From the NCBI GenBank assembly GCA_049515135.1, contig JBEKUJ010000002.1:186001-250000 (forward strand): a DNA stretch of 64,000 bases, given 5' to 3'. Shown one piece after another: positions 51,609 to 61,248 of this stretch. The notes under the pieces were generated by a model, which was not told the DNA's origin, did not search any database, and worked only from the letters and a program-made list of their open reading frames with translations. Source of the stretch: Fen-1364 sp049515135 (lineage in GTDB: Bacteria > Spirochaetota > Spirochaetia > SZUA-6 > Fen-1364). Position numbers and translations under genes: made by a program. Position 1 is the first letter of the stretch, and the number at the start of each line of letters is the position of its first letter.

Positions 51609-53104
51609 TCCTCGTCGCCCTTATTGCAGTCCCGCTCCTGTTCGGGCTCATCGGCTGGGCTTTCGGTTCGCGCCGTCCCCTGGTGAGCCGATGGCTCGCC
51701 CTGGCGGGGAACATCATCAACCTTTTCCTGGCGGCTCTTCTCTGGCTGGTCTACTTCGGGCTTCCCAGCTCCATGCAGATGCAGCCCGCGGCGACCCCGT
51801 GGCTCTCCCTGGTGAAATGGCCATGGATACAGAGTCTCGGAATCTCCTTCTCCCTCGGGCTGGACGGCCTGAGCCTGATCATGGTCGCTCTCACCGCGTT
51901 CCTTGGAATCATGTCCGTGCTGGCCTCCTGGACGGGAATACGCGAGCGGGTGGGCTTTTTCCATCTGAATCTCTCCCTGGTGCTTGCCGGCGTGAACGGC
52001 GTGTTCCTTGCCCTAGACCTGTTCCTGTTTGCATTCTTCTGGGAGCTGATGCTCGTCCCGATGTACTTCCTGATCGATATCTGGGGACACGAGAACCGCC
52101 ACCGGGCGGCCGTCAAGTTCTTCCTCTTCACGCAGATCGGCGGTCTGCTGATGCTTGTGGCCATCATCGGACTGGCCGTGGTGCACGGGATGGCCAGCGG
52201 CTCTCTTTCCTTTGACTACCGCGACCTCCTGGGAACAACACTTTCCCCCGTGATGGGAATGCTCCTCATGCTGGGTTTCTTCGCGGCCTTCGCAGTGAAG
52301 CTTCCGATGTTCCCCCTCCACACGTGGCTCCCGGACGCCCACACGGAAGCGCCCACGGCGGGCAGCGTGATCCTGGCGGGTCTCCTGCTGAAGACCGGAG
52401 GCTACGGCTTCATCCGGTTCGTAATCCCGCTTTTCCCCGCCGCGTCGCGCGAGTTCGCCCCCATTGCCATAGCCCTGGCGTTGGCAGGCATCCTGTACGG
52501 CGGTTTCATGGCCTTCGGCCAGTCCGACATGAAGCGGCTTGTAGCCTATACCAGCGTGAGCCACCTCGGTTTCGTCCTGCTAGGTATTTACACATTCAAC
52601 AGCATCGCCCTTTCAGGGGCCGTGTTGCAGATGGTAAGCCATGGCATCAGCACCGGGGCCCTTTTCATCCTGGTCGGGTTCCTGCAGGACAGGATCCACA
52701 CGCGAGACCTGAACCGCATGGGCGGCCTCTGGCGTCAGGCTCCGCGAATGGGCGCTGCGGCAATGGTCCTGGCGATGGCACTTGTGGGTCTGCCGGGGCT
52801 GGTCAATTTCGTGTCGGAGTTCCTGGTCATGCTGGGCACATACCGCGTGAGCGTGGTCGTCGCGGTGCTTGCGGGCGTTGGCCTCGTGATAGCAATGGTA
52901 TACGCGCTTCGCATGATCCAGCTCGCATTCCACGGAAGCCCGAAGGAGAAATGGGTATTCCACGATCTTTCCGCCTTGGAAACGGGCGTGCTGTACGTCA
53001 TGATTGCGCTCCTGGTCGTGCTGGGGCTTTTCCCGCAGCCCATCCTGCGGGTTGTCGACCAGGTTGTTGCGGGTGTGCTGGCAACAGTGGGGGGTGGCGC
53101 ATGA
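51605..53104 (+). CDS. nuoM: NADH-quinone oxidoreductase subunit M
   Basis: A 499-residue antiporter-like subunit. ATG 51605 overlaps the nuoL stop. Key segments are Phe-Phe-Trp-Glu-Leu-Met-Leu-Val-Pro-Met-Tyr (helix 5 Glu), Ala-Val-Lys-Leu-Pro-Met-Phe-Pro-Leu-His-Thr-Trp-Leu-Pro-Asp-Ala-His, and Asp-Met-Lys-Arg-Leu-Val-Ala-Tyr-Thr-Ser. Stop overlaps nuoN. Confidence 0.95.
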
Positions 53105-54564
53105 TCATGCAGGACATCCTTGTGCTCCTTCCCATGCTGGTGGTCGCCGCAGTCTCGCTGCTTGTCCTGCTTGCTGCCGCATTCGCGCGCCGGCACGGCC
53201 TCGCGGCCGGCATGACACTTGTCGGCTTTATCGTTGCCCTGGCATCCCTTGGCCTGGCATGGACAGCGGCGCCGCGCGAAGTGGCCGGTCTTCTTTCCTT
53301 TGACCGGTTCGTGATTTTCGGAATGGGGCTCGTCCTTGCGGCCAGCGTGTTCGTCACGGCCAGCTCGTGGGCTTACCTGCGCGGTCACGATGAAGCCCGC
53401 GGCGAATACTATTTCCTCCTGCTCCTTGCCTCCCTGGGCTCCATGGTGCTCACGGCAGCCAGCGCCTTCGCGACGTTCTTCCTGGGCCTTGAGCTTCTCA
53501 GCGTGTCGCTGTACACGCTCATTGCGTGGAGACGGGAACGGGGAGCCGGCGCCGAGGCAGGCATCAAGTACCTCGTGCTGGCAGGAGCCACATCCGCATT
53601 CCTCCTTTTTGGAATGGCCCTCCTGTACGCCGCTTCGGGGAGCATGGAGATAAGCAGGATCGCCCTGGGGTCAGCCGGAGGAAAGGGCGCGGCGGACGGC
53701 ATTCTTGCCGTCGTGGGCCTGGGAATGATCCTTGTCGCCATAGGCTTCAAGCTGGCCGTGGTGCCGTTCCATCTCTGGACCCCTGACATCTATGACGGGT
53801 CCCCCGCGCCCGTGGCGGGCTACATCGCAACGATCTCAAAGGGCGCCGTGGCAGTGCTTCTTGTCAGGTTGTTCATCCCGCTCGGCGCGGACTCATTTGT
53901 CGCCCCGGGGGGCACGGGAAGCGCATTCCCGTGGGTCTTCACGATCATCGCAGGGCTTTCAATGTTCATCGGGAATCTGCTCGCCTTGCGGGAAAACAAT
54001 GTCAAGCGGATCCTGGCGTACTCTTCGATCGCCCACCTGGGATACCTCCTGGTGGCCTTTGTCGCAGGCGGGACCCTGGCAGTCCGCGCCGTCTCCTTCT
54101 ACCTCGTTGCGTATTTCGCTACGACTCTGAGTGCGTTCGCTGTCATTGCCGCCCTCTCAACCCCGGAGAAGGAAGCGGACATGATCGATGATTACGTGGG
54201 TCTCGCCTCTCGATCCCCGTGGCTTGCAGGGGTTTTCACCGCATCGCTGCTCTCTCTTGCAGGGCTGCCGCTGACCGCGGGCTTCGTGGGCAAGTTCATC
54301 ATCCTGAGCGCTGGAGCGGGCGCGCAACTGTGGACGCTGATCATCATCCTTGCGGTGAATGGAACAATATCGATCTTCTACTACCTGAAAATAGTGTCCG
54401 CAATGTACCGCGGCAGGGAAGGCAGCGCCGCTGCGGTAGATCTGGCACCTCGACAGCCCTTCCTGACGGGGATCGCGCTCGCGATCCTGACCCTCATTGT
54501 CGTTGCCCTTGGCGTATACCCGAGCCCCATGCTGTCCCTGATCGGCCTTTTCACGGGACAGTAA
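53101..54564 (+). CDS. nuoN: NADH-quinone oxidoreductase subunit N
   Basis: The 487-residue third antiporter-like subunit, ATG 53101 overlapping nuoM. It has Gly-Leu-Glu-Leu-Leu-Ser-Val-Ser-Leu-Tyr (helix 5), Phe-Lys-Leu-Ala-Val-Val-Pro-Phe-His-Leu-Trp-Thr-Pro-Asp, and Asn-Asn-Val-Lys-Arg-Ile-Leu-Ala-Tyr-Ser-Ser. Last gene of the operon; the 88 bases to the convergent fumC gene hold no clear terminator. Confidence 0.95.
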   Translation: MIMQDILVLLPMLVVAAVSLLVLLAAAFARRHGLAAGMTLVGFIVALASLGLAWTAAPREVAGLLSFDRFVIFGMGLVLAASVFVTASSWAYLRGHDEARGEYYFLLLLASLGSMVLTAASAFATFFLGLELLSVSLYTLIAWRRERGAGAEAGIKYLVLAGATSAFLLFGMALLYAASGSMEISRIALGSAGGKGAADGILAVVGLGMILVAIGFKLAVVPFHLWTPDIYDGSPAPVAGYIATISKGAVAVLLVRLFIPLGADSFVAPGGTGSAFPWVFTIIAGLSMFIGNLLALRENNVKRILAYSSIAHLGYLLVAFVAGGTLAVRAVSFYLVAYFATTLSAFAVIAALSTPEKEADMIDDYVGLASRSPWLAGVFTASLLSLAGLPLTAGFVGKFIILSAGAGAQLWTLIIILAVNGTISIFYYLKIVSAMYRGREGSAAAVDLAPRQPFLTGIALAILTLIVVALGVYPSPMLSLIGLFTGQ

Positions 54565-54652
54565 GAAGGCGCGGCCTGAGTTCTCCTGAAGTCTGTTCCC
54601 TCGTTGGCCGTCGGCTGCTGCGATGGCGCCTGGGCGTGGTTCCGCCCGCCAG

Positions 54653-56059
54653 CTAGCCCTCCGGCCCCAGCATTCCGCGGGGATCCAGCAGCTTGTCCGC
54701 CTCTTCGGTGGTGAGAATCCCTTCTGCGACCACGACCTCACGGATAGTCCGGTTTTCCGCCAGGGCCTTCTGCGCCAGCTTGGCGGCTCTGTCGTAGCCA
54801 ACCTTCAGGGAGAGCGGCGTCACCAAGGCGAGACTGCGCTCTATCCACTCCCGGCTTCGTTCCACGTCCGCCTCGATCCCGTCGATGCACCTCTCGGCAA
54901 GCGCGGTGGCAGTGCGGCCGATCAGCGACAGCGAGCTCAGTGTCTCCCAGGCAATGATGGGCTGCATCATGTTCAGCTCAAGCGGTCCTGTCTGGCCTCC
55001 CAGGGTTACGCTGAGGCCGGACCCCATGACGTGAGCGGCCGCCTGGATGGTCATTTCCAGGATGACGGGATTCACCTTGCCCGGCATGATGGAGCTTCCC
55101 GGCTGCAGAGCGGGAAGGACGATCTCGGCAAGACCCGCGCGCGGCCCGCTTGCAAGAAGACGAAGGTCGTTGGCGATCTTTGTGAGGGATACAGCGATAG
55201 TGGTGAGGGCTCCCATGAGCTGGACCTGCGAGTCCCGCGCGGCAATGGCCTCGAACTTGTTCTTTGCCTCCCGAAACGGAACCCCTGTCCGCTCTGCAAT
55301 TGCCGCAACAGCCCGGCGGGCGAAATCCGGATGCGCATTGAGGCCCGTCCCTATGGCCGTTCCCCCGATGGCCAGCTCTTCCAGGTCCGGGAAGCTGCGC
55401 TCCAGGAGCTCGCGCCCTTTTTCGATCTGCCGGGCATATCCTGAAAACTCCTGGCCCAATGTCATGGGGACTGCGTCCTGCAGGTGGGTGCGGCCGATCT
55501 TGAGGACCTCACCGAGCTGACCTGCCTTGCGCTCCAGGCTTTCCTGAAGCTTGCCGAGGGCCTGCGCGGTCAAGGCTGCCTCTTCCCTGTCCGCCATGCT
55601 GATCACGGTGGGGATCACGTCATTTGAAGACTGCCCCCGGTTGACGTGGTCGTTGGGATGCACCGGCTTTTTGGCCCCGAGTGGCGCGCCCAGGATCTCG
55701 TTGGCCCTGTTGGCAATGACCTCGTTGGCATTCATGTTCCAGGAGGTCCCCGACCCGGTCTGAAAAACGTCTATGGGGAAATGAGCGTTCCACGCGCCTT
55801 CCGCCATCTCGCGGGCCGCCTTCATGATGGCATCTGAAAGCGGCTTGTCGATGAGGCCCAGGTCGCGATTGACGACCGCGGCCACCTCCTTGACGATTCC
55901 AAGCGCCCTGATCAGGGGAACGGGAATCCGAAGGTCCGAAACGGAAAAGTTCTCAACCGCCCGCTGGGTCTGCGCGCCCCAGTACGCCCAGGAAGGCACT
56001 TTGACGTTGCCCAAGCTGTCGGTCTCCGTGCGATGGGATTCCTGCGGTTTCGCGCTCAT
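54653..56059 (-). CDS. fumC: Fumarate hydratase, class II
   Basis: Interconverts fumarate and malate. 468 residues. The lyase signature Gly-Ser-Ser-Ile-Met-Pro-Gly-Lys-Val-Asn-Pro and the Thr-Gly-Ser-Gly-Thr-Ser segment are intact. The Gly after Met-Pro (not Ala) and Gly-Arg-Thr-His-Leu-Gln-Asp-Ala favour fumarase over aspartase. Ser-Ser-Asn-Asp-Val-Ile-Pro follows the class II pattern. The start overlaps the upstream TPR gene (ATGA). Together with aconitase at the far end and complex I, it points to an at least partial citric-acid cycle. Confidence 0.9.
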   Translation of the reverse strand: MSAKPQESHRTETDSLGNVKVPSWAYWGAQTQRAVENFSVSDLRIPVPLIRALGIVKEVAAVVNRDLGLIDKPLSDAIMKAAREMAEGAWNAHFPIDVFQTGSGTSWNMNANEVIANRANEILGAPLGAKKPVHPNDHVNRGQSSNDVIPTVISMADREEAALTAQALGKLQESLERKAGQLGEVLKIGRTHLQDAVPMTLGQEFSGYARQIEKGRELLERSFPDLEELAIGGTAIGTGLNAHPDFARRAVAAIAERTGVPFREAKNKFEAIAARDSQVQLMGALTTIAVSLTKIANDLRLLASGPRAGLAEIVLPALQPGSSIMPGKVNPVILEMTIQAAAHVMGSGLSVTLGGQTGPLELNMMQPIIAWETLSSLSLIGRTATALAERCIDGIEADVERSREWIERSLALVTPLSLKVGYDRAAKLAQKALAENRTIREVVVAEGILTTEEADKLLDPRGMLGPEG

Positions 56060-56760
56060 ATCTCCGGCACTTCTGTGAGCAATTCCAGGTTGCCCCGCGC
56101 CCGCTGATCATCCGGGTTCAGCTCAAGGGTCTTTCTGAAACAACGAATGGCCTCCATGTTCTTGTGCATACCCATGAACACCATACCCTTCTGGAAGTGC
56201 ACCTCCGCCAGGTTGGGCGTGGCTGCAAGCAGCTCCTCCAGCAGGTCCAGGGCATCCTGATATCGGTGATGCTTGATCTTGAGCTGGGCAAGGTAGTAGT
56301 TGGCGATCAAGGATTCCTTTGACGACCCGCGCAGAACGCGAAAGCCTTCCTCCGCCTCCTCGTCGTTTCCCAGGAACTGGTTGATGAGGCCGATGAAATA
56401 GCTTGCCATCGCGTGTCCCTGGCCCCGCATCTTCGTGATCGCCGTGAAGCTTTCCAGGCTCTTCTCCAGCTGACCCATTCGATGGTAGCAGACCCCCATC
56501 TTGTAGAACGCCACTCCGAAATCGGGCTTCAGGTCAATGGCCTTCTGGTATTCGAGCACCGAGTCGCTGAGCCGGCCCAGCGCGTACTGACTCTCACCAA
56601 GGAGGTAGTGGAAGAAATAGTTGCCGGGATCTTTCTTGAGGAGCTTTTCAAAGGCCTTTTCCGCCTCCTCCCGCTCCCCAAGAAGATGGTGTCTCATTGC
56701 CTCCGCGGTTTCAGGCGATGAAAGGTCGAAAAGGTCCTGCTGCGTGCCTTGCGTTTTCAT
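56056..56760 (-). CDS. TPR-repeat protein
   Basis: A 234-residue helical protein with about five tetratricopeptide repeats between residues ~20 and 225 (Tyr-Ala-Leu-Gly-Arg-Leu, Gly-Val-Ala-Phe-Tyr-Lys-Met-Gly-Val-Cys-Tyr, Phe-Gln-Lys-Gly-Met-Val-Phe). No signal peptide is visible. AGAGGGGAAT precedes the ATG. TPRs are protein-interaction scaffolds; the partner is unknown. It lies 74 bases after atpC and overlaps fumC, so it may ride on the atp transcript. Confidence 0.82.
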   Translation of the reverse strand: MKTQGTQQDLFDLSSPETAEAMRHHLLGEREEAEKAFEKLLKKDPGNYFFHYLLGESQYALGRLSDSVLEYQKAIDLKPDFGVAFYKMGVCYHRMGQLEKSLESFTAITKMRGQGHAMASYFIGLINQFLGNDEEAEEGFRVLRGSSKESLIANYYLAQLKIKHHRYQDALDLLEELLAATPNLAEVHFQKGMVFMGMHKNMEAIRCFRKTLELNPDDQRARGNLELLTEVPEI

Positions 56761-56834
56761 ATTCCCCTCTTTTCTTCCGATCTTCCGAGACCAATATCAG
56801 TCAGCTGGCTCCGAACGTCAAGAACTGCGGGCGG

Positions 56835-57260
56835 TTATCGTTGCGGCCGCCTGCGCCGGTAGCGCTCCGCCACCTTGAGCTGCAGGAGCGACCTCTGCAG
56901 GTCGCGCTCTATGAGGGCGATCTCGCCCTTGAGCTTCTTCTCTGCCAGCAGCTCCTCCGCGCGCTTGCGGGCGGCTTCCACGCGCGCTACCTCGATGCTT
57001 TCGGCCTCAGCAGCGAAGTCGGAGAGCACTGTTGCCGCATTGAGGTCCGTGTCCAGGAAGCCTCCCGCCACTGCTATGATCACCTCTCCCTTTTCCGTCG
57101 GGATCCGCACCTCGCCTTCGGAAAGCACGGCGACAATCGGCATGTGATGGGCAAGAATGGTTATCTCCCCGTTCGGCGTGGGCAGCGTGGCCTGCGTCAC
57201 CTTCCCCTCGAAGGCGGTCCCCAGGGGGGAGATGACGCGCAGCGAGAACTCCTCAGACAT
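56835..57260 (-). CDS. atpC: ATP synthase epsilon subunit
   Basis: 141 residues. The N-terminal beta-sandwich has Ser-Pro-Leu-Gly-Thr-Ala-Phe-Glu-Gly and Leu-Pro-Thr-Pro-Asn-Gly-Glu-Ile-Thr-Ile-Leu. The C-terminal helical hairpin is rich in Ala/Glu/Arg and ends in a run of arginines. Its start overlaps the atpD stop by eight bases. Confidence 0.92.
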   Translation of the reverse strand: MSEEFSLRVISPLGTAFEGKVTQATLPTPNGEITILAHHMPIVAVLSEGEVRIPTEKGEVIIAVAGGFLDTDLNAATVLSDFAAEAESIEVARVEAARKRAEELLAEKKLKGEIALIERDLQRSLLQLKVAERYRRRRPQR

Positions 57261-58671
57261 CGGCTACCGCCTCCTCGATGGGGCCCACGTTGTAGAAAGC
57301 GGTCTCGGGAAGACGGTCGTGCTTCCCCTCGATGATCTCCGTGAAGCCGCGGAGCGTGTCGACTATCGTCACGTACCGCCCCTCCTTGCCTGTGAAGGTC
57401 TCCGAGACGAAAAGGGGCTGCGTGAGGAACCGCTGGATCTTGCGCGCCCGGGAAACAAGGAGCTTGTCTTCATCCGAAAGCTCGTCAATCCCGAGGATGG
57501 AGATGATATCCTGCAGGTCCTTGTAGCGCTGCAGGATCCGTTTGACCTCCATTGCGATGCGATAGTGCTCCACGCCAACGACGTTCGGATCAAGCAGGCG
57601 GGAGGACGAGGTCAGCGGGTCGACTGCGGGGTAGAGTCCCTGTTCCGCAATGGAGCGCTCCAGGGTGATGGTGGCGTCAAGGTGTCCAAAGATCGCAACC
57701 GGCGCAGGGTCAGTGTAGTCGTCCGCAGGGACGTAGATGGCCTGGACCGAGGTGATGGACCCGTTCTGCGTGGAGGTGATCCTTTCCTGCAGGTTCCCGA
57801 TGTCTTCAGCCAGGGTGGGCTGGTAACCTACCGCTGAGGGCATGCGGCCCAGCACTGCGGAGACCTCGCTTCCGGCCTGGGCGAATCGGAACACGTTGTC
57901 GATGAAAAGGAGCACGTCCACTCCCTTCTCGTCGCGGAAGTATTCCGCCATGGTGAGCGCCGTCAGGCCCACCCTCAGCCTGTTGCCGGGCGGCTCGTTC
58001 ATCTGGCCGAAAACAAGCACGGTCTTGTCCAGGACTTTGGACTCTTCCATCTCCAACCAGAGGTCCGTGCCCTCGCGCGAACGTTCCCCCACCCCGGCGA
58101 ACACCGAGTAGCCTCGATGCTCGATGGCGATGTTGCGGATCAGCTCCTTGACGATGACCGTCTTGCCAACCCCGGCGCCGCCGAAGATCCCGATCTTGCC
58201 GCCCTTGGTGAAGGGAGCAATCAAGTCGATGACCTTGATCCCCGTTTCCAGCATCTCGGGTTTGGTCCGCTGCTCTGCAAGCGTCGGTGGAAGACGATGG
58301 ATGGGGGCTCTTTGCACGTCGGGGCCCTCAACTGGATTTCCTCCATCAATGGGTTTTCCCAGCACATCAAAGATCCGTCCCAGTGTTTTTTCGCCGATCG
58401 GGACTGTGACGGGTGCTCCGGTGCGCAGGACCCGGGCGCCGCGGGAAATGCCCTCGGTTGGCCCCAGCGCAAGCGTCCTCACTTCTCCGTTTTCCAGCAC
58501 AAACTCGGTCTCCAGGACGAGGGTCGGGATTCCTCCGCCCCGCTCGAGCTGCAGGGCCTCATAGACACCGGGGAGCTCCCCCGTGAACTCCACGTCGATC
58601 ACAGGCCCCTGGACCCGGATGACCCTGCCCTCGATTCCGTCCTTGCCGTTGTTGCCGCCGGGTAATTTCAT
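57253..58671 (-). CDS. atpD: ATP synthase beta subunit
   Basis: The 472-residue catalytic subunit. P-loop Gly-Gly-Ala-Gly-Val-Gly-Lys-Thr (164-171), Gly-Glu-Arg-Ser-Arg-Glu-Gly, and the Asp-Glu-region of Leu-Leu-Phe-Ile-Asp-Asn are present. The short C-terminus is normal. The start overlaps atpG as ATGA. Confidence 0.96.
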   Translation of the reverse strand: MKLPGGNNGKDGIEGRVIRVQGPVIDVEFTGELPGVYEALQLERGGGIPTLVLETEFVLENGEVRTLALGPTEGISRGARVLRTGAPVTVPIGEKTLGRIFDVLGKPIDGGNPVEGPDVQRAPIHRLPPTLAEQRTKPEMLETGIKVIDLIAPFTKGGKIGIFGGAGVGKTVIVKELIRNIAIEHRGYSVFAGVGERSREGTDLWLEMEESKVLDKTVLVFGQMNEPPGNRLRVGLTALTMAEYFRDEKGVDVLLFIDNVFRFAQAGSEVSAVLGRMPSAVGYQPTLAEDIGNLQERITSTQNGSITSVQAIYVPADDYTDPAPVAIFGHLDATITLERSIAEQGLYPAVDPLTSSSRLLDPNVVGVEHYRIAMEVKRILQRYKDLQDIISILGIDELSDEDKLLVSRARKIQRFLTQPLFVSETFTGKEGRYVTIVDTLRGFTEIIEGKHDRLPETAFYNVGPIEEAVADV

Positions 58672-59720
58672 GCTCGCTTCCCTGTATTGGCCAGGTCCAG
58701 GATCTCATTCGTAATCCTTTCCTGGCGGGTCTTATTGTACAGAAGTGTGAACGAATCCGCGATTTCCAGCGCATTCTTTTTCGCGTTCTGCATTGCGACC
58801 ATCCGCGCCCCGTGCTCGGATGAGTATGCCTGGATGACAGAGTCGAACAAACGCACCTCGAGGTAGTGCGGGAGCAGAGCCTCGAGCAGGCCAGAGAGGT
58901 CGGGTTCTATGGTGTGAGGGCGCTGGCTCTCGGGCTCTGCCAACCCTCCCACGGTACTCCGTGGGGTCGCACGTCCTTGTGCAGGGGCAAGGGGCAGCAC
59001 GTGGTCCAGAGTCGGAACCTGGGTGAAGTAGGAGATGAAACGGGTGTACAGCACGTCGAGCCGGGAAGCCTTCCCCGAGAGAATATAGCTGTTGATGGTC
59101 AGGACCAGGTCGTACACAAGGGAATACTCGGGAAGCCGGGAGCCGACGGGGAAGGAGGCAACGAGCCTGCTGCCGGCGATCCTTGCAGCGGGCGCTTCCA
59201 TTCGCTTGCCCACTGTGATGAGCTGCGCGTCGGGGCTGTCCTCGTCGAACATCCTGCGCACGAGGTTCGACACCAGGGGTCCGCAGAGGCCCTTGTCAGG
59301 GCCGATGACCAGCAGAAGGCGGCTTCCGCCGTCCAACGCCGCGCCATCGCGCGGCGGGGCTCCGCCGCCCTCCGGCTTCCGTGCCGTGGGGCGGCTTCCG
59401 CCGTCCAACGCCGCGCCATCGCGCGGCGAGGCTCCGCCGCCCCTCCCGCGGTCCTCCGTGGGGTTGGGCATCCCTGCCCTGGTGGGCCCCCCCGGCTTTG
59501 CCGATCCGAGGTAGGGATGCAGGAACTCCCCGGGAGCCACGCTGCGCAGGGCGGTGTCCCCGAGGGAGGTGATACTTTCCGCGTAGGGACGCACCGTCTC
59601 CGCAAGGCCGCGCGCGCGGCGGATCTTTGCCACGGACACCATCTCCAGCGTCTTGGCCAGCTGCGCAATGTTTTTGGCCGTCCTGATCCTGGATTTCAGG
59701 GTCCTGAGGTTCTGCGGCAT
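58668..59720 (-). CDS. atpG: ATP synthase gamma subunit with two in-frame repeat insertions
   Basis: The rotor shaft subunit, 350 residues against a usual ~285-300. The N-terminal helix (Leu-Lys-Ser-Arg-Ile-Arg-Thr-Ala-Lys-Asn), the Asp-Lys-Gly-Leu-Cys-Gly strand and the C-terminal helix (Met-Val-Ala-Met-Gln-Asn-Ala-Lys-Lys-Asn-Ala) are normal. Between Leu-His-Pro-Tyr-Leu (~67-71) and the Leu-Leu-Leu-Val-Ile strand (135) lie ~60 extra Gly/Arg/Pro/Ala residues, made of a duplicated module. A second short insert is at ~245-270. Both are encoded by GC-rich palindromic DNA; reading frame is kept. The start is ten bases after the atpA stop. Confidence 0.9.
   Translation of the reverse strand: MPQNLRTLKSRIRTAKNIAQLAKTLEMVSVAKIRRARGLAETVRPYAESITSLGDTALRSVAPGEFLHPYLGSAKPGGPTRAGMPNPTEDRGRGGGASPRDGAALDGGSRPTARKPEGGGAPPRDGAALDGGSRLLLVIGPDKGLCGPLVSNLVRRMFDEDSPDAQLITVGKRMEAPAARIAGSRLVASFPVGSRLPEYSLVYDLVLTINSYILSGKASRLDVLYTRFISYFTQVPTLDHVLPLAPAQGRATPRSTVGGLAEPESQRPHTIEPDLSGLLEALLPHYLEVRLFDSVIQAYSSEHGARMVAMQNAKKNALEIADSFTLLYNKTRQERITNEILDLANTGKRA
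58944..58967. repeat. 24-bp palindromic element, copy in atpG 3' half
   Basis: 22 of 24 bases match the copy at 59441-59464. It contains the inverted repeat CCACGG/CCGTGG around a short loop. Confidence 0.6.
59318..59442. repeat. 53-bp direct repeat inside atpG, two copies 72 bases apart
   Basis: Copies at 59318-59370 and 59390-59442 differ at one position. Each contains the inverted repeat GCCGCGC/GCGCGGC around CATC. The 72-base period is 24 codons. Confidence 0.85.
59441..59464. repeat. 24-bp palindromic element, copy in atpG 5' half
   Basis: Second copy of the element at 58944-58967, in the same orientation and immediately adjoining the 53-bp repeat. Confidence 0.6.
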
Positions 59721-59730
59721 ACGGTCCTTC

Positions 59731-61248
59731 TCACCGCACGGTCCTGGCAAAGGCCAGGATCGCCTCATTCAGCTCCTTCAGCGTGGCGTCATCCATGCGC
59801 GCCCCGCTGGCGATCCTTGTGCAGAGCTCGCCGTGACTCGTTCTCAGGTGGTCCATGACCCTTTTCTCGAACTCCCCGATCTTCTCAAGCGGCACCTCAT
59901 CTAAAAGTCCGGAACCTGCGGCGTGTATGCTGATGACCTGCTCCAGGTCTCCCATGGGAGAAAACTGAGGCTGCTTGAGGATTTCCACGATGCGCTTCCC
60001 CCTGTTGATCCGCCTCTGAGTGGCTTCATCGAGGTCGGAGCCGAACTGGGAGAAAGCAGCCAGGGACTGGTACTGGGCCAGCTCCAGACGCATCAGGCCA
60101 GAGACCTGCCGGAAGGACTTCGACTGCGCCTTGCCACCCACGCGGGAGACCGAGAGTCCGGCGTTCACCGCAGGCCGCTGTCCCGCGTTGAAAAGGTCCG
60201 TCTCCAGGTAGATCTGCCCGTCCGTGATGGAGATGACGTTCGTCGGGATGTATGCGGAAATGTCGCCCGCCTGCGTCTCTATGATGGGCAGTGCCGTGAG
60301 GGACCCACCCCCATTCGCCTTCGAAAGCTTTGCCGCCCGTTCCAGGAGGCGGGAATGAAGGTAGAAAATGTCTCCGGGGTAGGCTTCCCGGCCGGCAGGC
60401 CGTCGCAGGAGAAGGGACAGCTGCCGGTATGCCCAGGCGTGCTTTGAGAGGTCGTCATAGACCACCAGGGCATCCATGCCCTTTTCCATGAAGTACTCTC
60501 CGATGGCGCACGCCGCAAAGGGAGCGAGGTATTGCATGGCCGCCGGGGTGGAAGAGCTGGCCGCCACGACGATGGTGTAGCCCATGGCCCGCTCTTCGGC
60601 GAGCTTTGCCACCGTGCGGGCAATAGACCCTCTTTTCTGTCCCACGGCGCAGTACACGCACACCACCTGCGGAAGGCCCAGGTCCCTGTCGCGCTGATTT
60701 ATGATGGTGTCCACAACAAGGGCGGTCTTGCCTGTGTTCCTGTCTCCGACAATCAGCTGCCGCTGGCCCCTGCCGATTGGGGTGAGGGCGTCGACAACCT
60801 TGATGCCGGTCTTCAGGGGGACTTCGACAGACGCGCGCTGGGTCACTCCCGGGGCTATGCGCTCCAGAAGAACCGCGGTCCAGTTGGTTACGGACAGGGG
60901 TCGACCGTCCAGCGGGCTGCCGAATGGATCGATGACCCTGCCGAAAAGATCATCGGAAACGCGGAGGGAAAGGAGCGTTCCCGTGGTCTTCAGCTCCATG
61001 CCTTCGGGCACTCTGGAATCCTCGGACAGCAGGAGGACGGAAGCGAAATCCTCGTCCAGGCTCATCACAAGGCCCAGCCTTCCGTCTTCCAGCTGAACAA
61101 GCTCGCCGTAGCCTGCCCGCGAGAGGCCGTCCGCCTTCACGATACCGTCCCCGACGGACACGACGCGTCCCACGTTGGCCACGGCCGGGCGAACTTCCGC
61201 GCCCTGCAGCTTCTGTTCTATCTGCCTGACAAGGTCTTCAGCTTTCAT
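59731..61248 (-). CDS. atpA: ATP synthase alpha subunit
   Basis: The 505-residue regulatory nucleotide-binding subunit. P-loop Gly-Asp-Arg-Asn-Thr-Gly-Lys-Thr (168-175) with Asn in place of the commoner Gln. The family segments Tyr-Ile-Pro-Thr-Asn-Val-Ile-Ser-Ile-Thr-Asp-Gly-Gln and Arg-Pro-Ala-Val-Asn-Ala-Gly-Leu-Ser-Val-Ser-Arg-Val-Gly are present. Its ATG overlaps the atpH stop. Confidence 0.96.
   Translation of the reverse strand: MKAEDLVRQIEQKLQGAEVRPAVANVGRVVSVGDGIVKADGLSRAGYGELVQLEDGRLGLVMSLDEDFASVLLLSEDSRVPEGMELKTTGTLLSLRVSDDLFGRVIDPFGSPLDGRPLSVTNWTAVLLERIAPGVTQRASVEVPLKTGIKVVDALTPIGRGQRQLIVGDRNTGKTALVVDTIINQRDRDLGLPQVVCVYCAVGQKRGSIARTVAKLAEERAMGYTIVVAASSSTPAAMQYLAPFAACAIGEYFMEKGMDALVVYDDLSKHAWAYRQLSLLLRRPAGREAYPGDIFYLHSRLLERAAKLSKANGGGSLTALPIIETQAGDISAYIPTNVISITDGQIYLETDLFNAGQRPAVNAGLSVSRVGGKAQSKSFRQVSGLMRLELAQYQSLAAFSQFGSDLDEATQRRINRGKRIVEILKQPQFSPMGDLEQVISIHAAGSGLLDEVPLEKIGEFEKRVMDHLRTSHGELCTRIASGARMDDATLKELNEAILAFARTVR

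Noticed and set aside
52324..53100. Upstream extension of nuoN
   Set aside because: The extension overlaps nuoM in another frame and is Arg/Pro/Gly-rich nonsense; ATG 53101 overlaps the nuoM stop like its neighbours.
54653..56059. Aspartate ammonia-lyase
   Set aside because: The signature has Met-Pro-Gly-Lys and the general pattern follows class II fumarase; aspartases usually have Ala in place of that Gly.
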